From positions 1 through 23,196 of the forward strand of contig NW_003120897.1 of NCBI RefSeq assembly GCF_000003605.2: a stretch of DNA of 23,196 nt, given 5' to 3'. The stretch comes from Saccoglossus kowalevskii. Taxonomy: Eukaryota > Hemichordata > Enteropneusta > Harrimaniidae. Below are positions 1 through 10,100 of the stretch, piece after piece. Within the stretch, counting starts at the first letter, position 1; the number at the start of each line of letters is the position of its first letter. The translations under genes and the position numbers were made by a program. Below the pieces are notes generated by a model. That model had not been told where the DNA came from and did no database searches. It saw only the letters and a list, made by a program, of their open reading frames with translations.

Positions 1-1880
1 GAAACTGAAATATCCATGACGACAAGCAAAATATGCAATATTTCCGGTAACCATGATTACTTACATTTTCCAAAATTCTTGCAAGTTAGCTACATTAACC
101 CAATGTTAATATTCGATTTTGTCTATGATGATTTGTTTATAGTTATAACAAAATAACAAACATTCTATTTACCTACACAGTATATTTTATCATGTTTTTG
201 TTTGGTTTTACTTTTGTTTTCTTTTGGAATGAAAAATATTTTGTGATGTGGTAGGTATATTTCACACATTGCGGGTTTTACACTATGAACTGCGTCTGGG
301 TTGTCGCAATCATGGTTATTGTGTTTCAGACGCAATGAAAACATTATAAGCTGCATGTGTTGTTGAAATCTTGTTATTTTCAATTGCACACTACTCTATG
401 TCATAGAATTAATCCTAAGCTTTGCAAAGCGCCATGATTAGTCTGAATGTTTTTTTTATATAGTGAATGTTTTTTGACATTAAATAGAACTATAAAAATA
501 CAAAATATATTGTGTTTCTGGTAACCCGATCTTGCCTATTTTTTTTTTCAATTCGGCCCTGTATCTTTTTATGACGAAACTGGACAATGGACATTTGTAC
601 GCAGACCTGTCATTTCTACTTGAAAATATTCACGTTTGAACCAACATGTCAACCTGTACATGCAAGATGTGGTGTATTATTCAAAAATATTCTCATATAA
701 TAGTATGGGCAAAGTGGCAGCGCGGAATAATGAATTGTGAATAATTAGATATTTTTTGTAAAATAAATGGTTATTATTATAAAATAAAATAAATCCTTCC
801 ATCCTTCTCTTACTTCTGTTTCCAATGTTACCAGAAACACACTATTTTATTTGGCCTCATCTCCAAATCAAATATAAATAAATGTCATACAAGTTTCAAA
901 TTATTTGATCTCTATTGAATGGCAAAAAAACAAATCATTATTAGTTTCGAAAATCTGCTCAGACTAGCGAGTATATGACCCAGATCAAAATGCTAGGTTT
1001 CGGGAGATTGTAGTGCGCCCTCAATCAATTGAATCGTTTTGTAAGCACGAGGGCTTCCTCTGTGGCACATGGTTACACTACAGACGGCTGGCAGTGATGT
1101 ATGACTGAGGCTGATGGATTGTTTCGCGATTTGATTTGATGTGTGTTATTTCTCATGGATGCGAGTCTAATTTCCACGAAGTTTTATTGTCGTAATGTGG
1201 GCCCCAGCTTGGACGTTTTTTTTTTTCTTCTTTTGTATAAGTGGTCCAGCCACTAGTGTTTCTTTTATGAGATTTTACGGCATTTCGCTTTCGTACATCC
1301 AAAATGAAGGAATTTTAAGATAAAAGAATTACCAAGATTAGTATCAACAAATCTTGAAATTGCTTTACTGGAAATGTTTTACTATTTACGATTCTACGAT
1401 AAATGTAACAAGCTACGCATTCCAGTTTGTTGCCACTTTTTTAATATTTATTCAAAACTATTACATTGGTTTTAGAAATGTTTATTTACAAATTCTATTT
1501 TAAAATAATTATAGTATGAGACTGGTTATTACACGTTGTGGTCTAATTGGTTAGCTGCTAAATAGGACTAGGTCATCGGGGAAATAGTAAATGGGTCGTT
1601 TATATTCACTGGGCAGTGAATACGTTATGTTTTGTTTATATAAACAGCGATTTTCATGAAGGCATGTACTTTATCATAATCAATGTGTAAACTCAATTTA
1701 CAGTTTTAGGCGATAATAAGTGACAAGTTTGTTTACACATCCATCATCCAGTAAGAATCCAGTATAAGTAATATACTTCTGACGTCATCAAAGATGGGGG
1801 AATGAATCTTGACTTTACAGTGAATCCCATTTGTAACATTTTGACAGATTTATACTACCTATAACATTAAAGCACAGCAC
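1..1880. other. non-coding flank, no gene recognised
   Basis: AT-rich sequence with stops in all frames and several A/T runs. No domain, RNA gene, inverted-repeat element or copy of the window's other repeats was seen. It lies downstream of the Mx gene and may include the distal end of its 3' UTR. Confidence 0.6.
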
Positions 1881-1886
1881 TTTATT
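1881..1886 (-). promoter_or_regulatory. candidate polyadenylation signal of the Mx-like gene (AATAAA)
   Basis: This is the first canonical AATAAA on the minus strand downstream of the stop at 2308, about 420 nt away. The implied 3' UTR would include the MITE at 2068-2210. No cDNA support is available. Confidence 0.4.
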
Positions 1887-2067
1887 TACACTTATACAAA
1901 TATACTCTGAAAAAATAAAAACATTTTCGTATTTTTACAAATTCTAACCAAACCTTTCTAGAGTATTCAAGCCAATTCTCGCCCGGAGACTAAAAACTAT
2001 CACGTGATGCCCTAATGACATCACGATTCCTCTTTGAAAATATTTGAGCACATTACTAGTCACTGTA

Positions 2068-2210
2068 TTAAAGCGGGGGAATCGTCACCTGCGCATGCGT
2101 CAGATGGCCATAGCGTGTCGTTGTTTACAAACGAGCGTCTACCCATGAGCCTTTGCGTTTTAGCGTGTGTTGTTATCGTCGCCTGGGACTCAAGTCCCGC
2201 GCGTGCGATG
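2068..2210 (+). repeat. MITE family A, copy 1 (right end lost)
   Basis: It starts TTAAAGCGGGGGAATCGTCA and continues through GCGCATGCGTCAGATGGCCA. The sequence is clearly homologous, over about 140 bp, to 9609-9780 and 20591-20727, all in the same orientation. The left terminus is intact, but the right terminus diverges after CCCGCGCGT. It lies about 100 nt past the Mx stop codon, so it is probably transcribed in the 3' UTR as antisense of the element. Confidence 0.85.
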
Positions 2211-2307
2211 TCAAGATGTCAATCAACTGAGTTACATTCAGGACAAAATTCAGAATCCTTCGAACTCAACAAAAAGCTAACAAACCACATGTGTACAAAC
2301 ACCGCTG

Positions 2308-5300
2308 TTATATTGTACTAAACATTGCAAGTTCCCTGCTGGCTCTGTCTAAACGTTCTCTTTTGGCTTCCAGGGAAAGTCGTCTTTCTTCCACGGCTGC
2401 ATCTTCTCGCAGGAACTCGTCAATGTTTCTCTCGATCAGGAACTTTGCCATTTCCACCTTGATATCATTTCCGAGTTCTTGCAACAAATAGAATGTTATC
2501 ATCAAAGGTATATCGTCCATCAGTCGAGTCGTAGCAACCTGCCAATATATAGAAAACATTACTCGTTGGGAGAGATTTATGTACATAAGTTTACTGCCCT
2601 ATACCATTAACTTATTTTCACAACAATTGCCGAAAATGCAGAATGGTGTACCATGTAACTGTTAACAAATAATAATTAAATTAAATACAGTACCGGTTCT
2701 GTAACATCTTGCGTATGACGTAACATTCGCTTCTCAGTATCTTTATAGATCCTATCACGTGTATGGATCATATCCTCCATTTTAAATTTGTCTTCGATTG
2801 CTTTTTTCGAGTTTGCAACAGCTTTAGTTTGCAAATCGCAGAACTTACTCTAATGTAAAACGGGATAAACAATAACATTTAATTACTAGTTTGGCGATTT
2901 ACATATCATATCCGAAATTTTGAAAACAATGAGTTGACCAATGTATATTTTCCGGAAGGATAAAGGACACTGGCCACCCGACAGCCAATTTAAAATCAGA
3001 TTAATTCGTTGTCGTACCATCTATGAACAAATTCATGAAGCATGCCCGGCCAGTAAAAGTTCAGCTTTGGACTCTGATGGAATAAAGGAGATGTTCAATC
3101 GTTCGACATAGAGTTACGAACATTGGGTTACACGAATGACCACGCCCATATTTTAGAAACCATATATAGTAACTCAAACTTTAATTAACAGTTAACCGAA
3201 TTTTGCGTTACGGGCAACATATATTTTTTGTTTTGTTCAACGTTGTATATTTCGCGTAATTCGGAGTTAAAGTTCAAGTTACTAAATGTGGACGTTTATC
3301 AGCATCACAGAATAAAGACATTCTCACTTGATTCACAATTGTTTTTTTATCAAAATACAATGTACCCGAACAAAACCTCAAAGATTCACTAGTACTTCAT
3401 GTAAATTCCAGTTGCTATTACGACCGACCATAATCAATTAATGGTGTAACCAAGATTAAACATATATAGAGCCTGATTTTTATGTTAGATTGTAATATTG
3501 GATGATTACCATCACTGTTGCTTGTAGTCTTGGAAACTGACTGTATGTATCACGGACTAGCCTTTGTCCAATCCTTTCCACTTCCATGTTAACAGCCTGT
3601 AGCAACCTCTCTGCGGGGGGTATAAATTGTTTGAGAATTTGACGAATTAGATTCTCGCAAATTATTCTGTCCTTGACAAACGGTGGTAGCTCCAACCCTC
3701 TCTGTTCAACAAGCTCCTCTTTGATCTCTGGTAAGTGCTCATCGCCTGTTTGGAAGAGAAAACGCAAATAAGCTATCACCTATTTATTAAATTGTCTTAT
3801 AATACGATGGCGGCCATCCATTTCTTGTCAGTCAATTGACATACACCCCTTGTATTTGTTATGTATAAAGCCGAGTTTCGTATTGTCCTGGATTCTTTTT
3901 TATACATATAACACCAGATTTGAGCTAATGTGATAGTCACATTCATATGGTAGCAATAATATCATCCATATTATTGAGTAAGGCTTATTTGAAATCAAAC
4001 TAAAAATGGATATCTTAAATATATTGTCTGCTTATCTAGAGGAAGCAGTTCTTATTTGTTCTGGGCAATAGATTACTTTATCATTGCCTCGATACATGAG
4101 CAATGTTGGTATAACATGTCGTGGACTACACTGCATTTGTATTATTACAAATAACCTGCATGTATTATTAAGTATTACACATCTTCTAGAAAATCTATAT
4201 AGAATCCATCATCGGACATAAACATTGTTTATGAAATTCTTTTGCAGAATGGATGATGTGTTTGAGTTATAGATGAAATAGAGTCTTGGTGTGCTTACTG
4301 TACCAACCACGACACAACACAACACAATGCGCAGTGTTAATACACTTATTAAGCAGATAAATCATTCTACGACTCAACCCTAATTATTTTATGGAGAACA
4401 ATCAAAACAATTACTGAGAATATTTGCATACTACTTGCTTATAAATGTATTTATTCGGGATACCTAATTGTGAGTGCTGAAACATGATAGTGTCACGTGA
4501 CGCCTCCTCCCCTCCACTTGAAGTGAGCTCCGGAGAACCACTGCATGGAACATCAGGTGCATTCGTAGCCTTATAAGACCGTTCCTCACACAATGTTTCA
4601 TTCTCTTCATCACTGTCGTCCATAGGGTCTTCTGCTTCTGGATGACTCAAAACCTCTTCTCTGGGAGAATAATAGTCTGAACCATCTGAACTCGTGTCAT
4701 CAGTCAATGATTCAAAAGATAAGTTTTCCATACTGCCATGTGAAGGTGTGGATATCGAATGGCCAGCTGATTGTTTGCCGGATGAACTTTCATGGAAACC
4801 TGATCCATGCTTATCAACATGCTGACGATGTGGAGTAGTTTTTCTTCGTCGAAAAAATGGAAACTTAGACTTAGATTTATGCGGTGGAAGGAATTCTTGA
4901 TAACCACCAATATCATCGGCGTTTACAGATTCCCATTCATCAACGTCGGGAGATAGAAGTGGAGACCGTTTCGACGATGAATGCATTCCTGGCTTTGCTA
5001 TCAAAGACAATTCACTTTTATTTGATGCAGCACCATCACCGTGCTTTGAACTAACATGAGATTCAGTACCAAGTGTTTTGCACTTTCCAGTAGAGTTGTC
5101 TGTCTTTGACGTGGGCTGGTCCATATGCGATTCTTTGGTAGGAAATGTTCTAGCCTCTCTCATTTTCTTTTCTGTGCTGCCATTATGAGATTTGTTTTGG
5201 GACACCATTCTTCTATCGAGTATCGGCTTCCTCACAGTGACTGTCTGAATGGCTGCCGAAAAATTGAGAAGAGACATGTCACTGTGGGGAAGCTCGAGTA

Positions 5301-7150
5301 CAAGTAGTCAGGCTGTTCCACTAATTAGATCTCAAACAAATAAGTTCGGCCCAACTAAGTTTGTAGTACATGATGTTGATTTCCCTGGGGCCAATCCAAA
5401 GTTCAAATAGATGCTAGAATTCGGCCTCCCATACATAAGTATCCTTGCCTTGCGCAATGTTATCTGCGCCCACTACATATAGACGTTAGCTTGTTTATTC
5501 AAATAGATTACTGGCTCCGCTGTGTTGCAACTACGCAGTTACAAAATAACCATGTGTCATTGTTTAATTGGTTTCCTGTGGCTCATATCGTAGTATAAAA
5601 TGGTACACTAAATCAATGAGCTAAATAATTTTTCATGTTTTTTAGTGTGTTGGTGAGCATGTTAAACAGAATGGGGTTCTTTTATTGCGTTTATTAAGAA
5701 AACACATGTCTTAATTATGTTCAAGGGCAATACAATGTTGTAAGAATAAAAGAAAGAAAAGGGAAAATAATGGCTAAGACCAGCTAGGCTTTTCCTTTTC
5801 CAGATGATGCTTACAATTCTTTGCGAACAATGTGTGTCATTCGAGGTTACGAGTCAACTTACCCACGTCATCAAAATTGAGTAAGTATCACGTTATGCAT
5901 AATAATAAATGCAACTATTACGCAAGATATCTATACAGTAAATAAAGGCACAATAATTTTGGTACACACATATTTAATACATCATTGTATTACTTACATG
6001 GTTGTAGTGATTCCAATTCATCGGCAAATGTGTCATACAGCTTCATCACTATAGTTTGTAATCGCATTGATCTATCATAAGTGGCGTTCTTGTAAACACC
6101 TTCGGCGGCGTTCTTGAAGTCATCTGGAAATCTGTCCAGCAGCTGTGGAAATGAATTGGTTGTGATAAAAGTATGAACCGTCAAAGTACTAGCCATAACG
6201 CATAGCATGTTTGAAACTATTATACATACCAGGACTGTGTAGATATTCTTATATCAAATGCCAATGCGCTATTCCGCAGTGAACCCGGTCCGTTTGAAAA
6301 GAAATTACAGGTGGGCCTTAAACAATTTAATTAAGTCTATGGCGAAATCAGTTTTGGCCTTCTCACTGAGTCTGTAGCACACAGTGACAATCGCCTAGGG
6401 CAAGGTTAAGTTATCATTAGTGTTAGGTTTAGACTCGTGTGTTCCAGATTATGAGTTTGACAGAACATGTTTAGAGAGCCTGTTTTACGAAAATTGTACT
6501 TGAAGCAAACATTCACAGATTACTTTCGTACTGAAGATCAAAAGCCTTAGGAATATGAAACAAAGCGAGTGTTTTGATCAAATACTAGTAGTCCACCGAT
6601 GTTCAAAGAATTGTCAAAAAACAATCAAATAATACCCTGTTGATATAATATAAAAAGATGTCAGCTGACGGGGTTACATAAACGGTAAATTACACACTTA
6701 CTCTGACTAGTAAATCAATTCGTTGTACGTCATTCATTGGCACTTCTTCTCCCAGCGTTGTTAGTTCCTGCTTAGTGTCCTCAAGTTTATCTTTAATAGC
6801 ATGCTGTATCTGGGGAACAGATTTCTGTAAAGAATGTACGCGAATTACAATGACGCCATTGCCATATTTCATTGCATTTATATGGCGGCAGTCGTCGTGC
6901 CGCGTCCTGTTCGATATGGGACTCATAGCGACGTATACAACGCGTGTAAAATACATGTTTATTTACATGAAATTCGAACACGCGCTGCACGACTACCACC
7001 GCGCTTTAATATGTGAAATGAAGTCCAAGCTTCTATGAAAAATGAAAACTGAGTTTGATGGGATTACAATGACTCACCAGTATTTGTTCCACAAGCTCTG
7101 TTGTTAGGCGATGTGCAAGTAATCGGGAACCAGCTTGACCAGAGAGAACA
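2308..7150 (-). CDS. Mx: stalk and GTPase effector domain (GED) of the Mx-like protein, coding exons 6-12
   Basis: Exons 6-8 and 10-12 encode the helical stalk and the C-terminal GED, which mediate oligomerisation and GTPase activation in Mx proteins (family knowledge). Exon 6 has [12 protein letters not shown], the end of the first bundle-signalling helix. Exon 7 runs from [18 protein letters not shown], like the Mx segment after the G domain. Exon 10 contains QRGLELPPF, equivalent to the L2 motif before ELPxF in vertebrate Mx. Exon 11 matches the helix before loop L4. Exon 12 begins after a 155-bp intron and has [15 protein letters not shown], the usual GED helix, ending in REL plus six residues. 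The stretch where vertebrate Mx has the roughly 40-residue L4 loop is only about 25 residues from IYK to the GED helix, so L4 looks reduced or missing. Confidence 0.9.
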
Positions 7151-10100
7151 CTGTAAGAGTACAAGTTTCACTTTGTTACGTGCGTCGTTTGAAATATAAT
7201 ACGCCCCTCACTTACCCATGATACACTGCTATAGATGGATGGCTCCTGACCGGAAATGCGGATTGTGACAAAGTTTGATGAGGCAATATTTCAGAACAAT
7301 CACACCAAATTCGTCTTAACGAGGTTCGCAAAGATTTGACAAACTATTATTAATATTATTATTTCCTTTATACTATAATTATTACGGGTTCATGACAATC
7401 GGGAACGAAAACAAAACTGTTACTAGACAATATTTTGCGAAACGAAGTACGGAATGTCATGGAAAAATTATAAAATGTGCATTTAATCTTTGTTTTGGCA
7501 TTGTGATAAAAGTATATTACTTAAAATGTTACTCGGTGACATTACTGAAGCATTTATGTATAATAAAAATATACTGTTCAAATAAATGATATTTTTTTTA
7601 GTTTGCAATATGTTACATAATTATTTCCCCAACGTGTTGCCCATATACTCAGTAGTGCAGTATTTTAATTCAGTAAACACCAGTCAGTCTGAAGAGAAAT
7701 AAAAAAACACATTACCAACCTGTAGTGTTTATGTTCTCTGAAGAACCGTTCCTCTTCGTCCATGGCCTCCTCCAGTGACATGGCATCTTCCAAGTTCCGC
7801 TGACTTCGGCATTTCATTATTGTGTATCCTTTCTTCAAATTGATCACTTTATTTTCAGCTATTCGCACCACGACATTCTCCGATCCTTTGTCGACAAGAT
7901 CTGGTTTGGTCAGCACACCTGAAATAAAATGCAAGTCATGCATAATATAGACAATGGAAAACGTAAAACATTTCATGTTACTCTTATATAATTTGCAACC
8001 ATTTGCGTTCGCACCATGTTGTCAGCGGACCTTACCAAGGTCAGGCCAATGCGTTTACCCACGTAACACGGTACCCATATAAACCACGACATCTATGACC
8101 TGTGTTGCTTCAAATGTACCAAATAAATACAACTCAAACTCACGTCTCTCAAAAAGTTTACGTACCAAGTGTTCTTGATCCGGTGGGATCCACTTCCTGT
8201 GCCATCTTGATTGCTTCTGTTGTTGCTATATCAACGTTACAAGGTATGACACACAAAACAATGGCATCGTCTTTGCTTATATACTTTTTAATCAAGTCTT
8301 TCGTCTGCGTTAACAAGAAATACAAACCTGTTACCCGTCTAAAATTAATCGTTTAGTTTTTTTAACTGTGTTTTGGTTTGGAGTCAGCCTGAATCACAAT
8401 TTGTTTTATCTCATGGATTAGTCTTATAGTGCCTGCAAGCATTGGAGTAAAGATGCAATTCCGTTCAATGGTATATACTAGTATACAGTAATATTATTTT
8501 AGGTTACCTAGGTTTCCGGACATATTTTCTATCAGTAATTTTTCAAAAGAAAAAAGTCAAAAATCGCTGGCAACTTGAAGGTTTTAGAAATTGAAATCGT
8601 TTTTTAAGGAGTTTCCCCCTATATTAAGATTTACCTATTTTAGCGAAGAGGTTGCCTAATCGTCAATCATGCGTATCATTTTCATGTGTGCGGGTAACGG
8701 GGCACATTGTGTGGCCAGACAACGTAACACTGAACCCCGGGGTACGTATCTGGTATGGGTAGAACTTACAAGTATTTAGCAAAATCCAAAAAAATGTCCA
8801 CTGATTTTCGAATAAAAATGTAACCTTTTTTTGATAAATGCGGATTTTCGGGAAAAAATTAAAAACCCCTATTTCACCCCTTTCTGCCCATTTGGTCAGT
8901 TTGGTTCAGGTAGAACTTTCACTAACTACTTTATTTTAAAGTATCCCCTTTTATGTTTTGTGGACATGCGAACATCGAACTTCCCCTTTCTCCGCAAATT
9001 CAGAAAGCACATGCGACTAGCCCCCCCCCCCCCGACTCGACCCGAGTCTGTGGCCAATACTGTTGTCACACTAATTGACACGGAGTCTGAAAAAGCAAAC
9101 CACAATATGAAAGAATGAGTTGACATTTATATCGAAGCTCCATCCACCTCTCATGAAAAGGTTCCGGATGAGTATTGTATTGGAACAGCGCCACCAAACA
9201 ACAGAATTCCTCACCTCATCTGCAATATTACGAGACTGTCCTTCTTGAGGGACCCTTGCAATACCAGGCAAGTCAATCAAAGTCAGGTTCGGTACGTGGG
9301 CTGACTGAATCTCAACTGTTATTGAAGTTTTACTGATGCCTTTCTGTGAATTCGTGATGTCTTGTTGTGCTGAAATATCAACAGGCGTTATTAATGTCAC
9401 ATCGGACAATACTGGAACGTACTGGAACGAAGACAGTAGACACAACTGTTTACTGGGCACCTAGAAACATAGCCCTGCTCTTGATCCGGGTAGAATTTCG
9501 GGAGAGAAAAAAAAACAACCATTTACCCAATCATTCCATTTCCCCCTATTGTTGAAGGAGAACAATGATACTTCATGTGCAAAAAATTTTACCCCTTCAA
9601 AAGGAGATTTTAAAGTGGGGGAGTCGTCACCTGCGCATGCGCCAGATGGCCATAGCGTGTCATTGTTTACAAACAAGCGTCTACCCATGAACCTTTGCGT
9701 TTTTAGCGTGTGTTGTTATCGTGTTAGCGTGTGGACTCGATTCCCGCGCGTACGTAGGTGACGACCCTCTCGCTATAAAACATATATAAAAGAAAATACA
9801 ACATGTATTTGGTTAATTTGTAAACTACTTTTACACTTTAAAACATGACTTCTCCCTTGAGCGACGGTTAATATCAGTCTTAGTACGAGTCCATCTAGTA
9901 GATGTGACTACGCCACAAACTTACATTTTATCAGAAGAAAAGAAACAGCTTGTTTGTCCTGCAATGTGCGTGTATCTGGTAACATGTGATTTTATATTAT
10001 TGTCTTTTTTGTAAATATATGTATAGCAGCCTAGAATTAATTGAATAGTCATCCATCTATCCATTCATAATAAATCCATTCATTGAATAAATAAATAAAT

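Noticed and set aside
2166-2208. tRNA-like B box (GGACTC-A/G-ATTCC) in the family A repeats, suggesting a SINE
   Set aside because: No A box at the expected distance and no A- or T-rich tail, while copy 2 has long terminal inverted repeats, so a DNA-transposon MITE fits better.
5253-5277. ATG at 5277 as the start of an independent 288-codon gene
   Set aside because: The ATG lies just upstream of the pyrimidine-rich acceptor tract; splicing at 5253|5252 keeps phase with exon 8 and the downstream donor keeps phase with exon 10, which a separate gene would not require.
6690-6999. Minus-strand open frames crossing exon 7 and intron 6
   Set aside because: Only 6824-6702 is coding. The rest is a family B MITE, and similar frames appear in each of its copies.
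8831-9126. Open frames of 66-95 codons on both strands near a C-run
   Set aside because: They lie in Mx intron 3, show no domain or splice-phase match, and contain a homopolymer tract.
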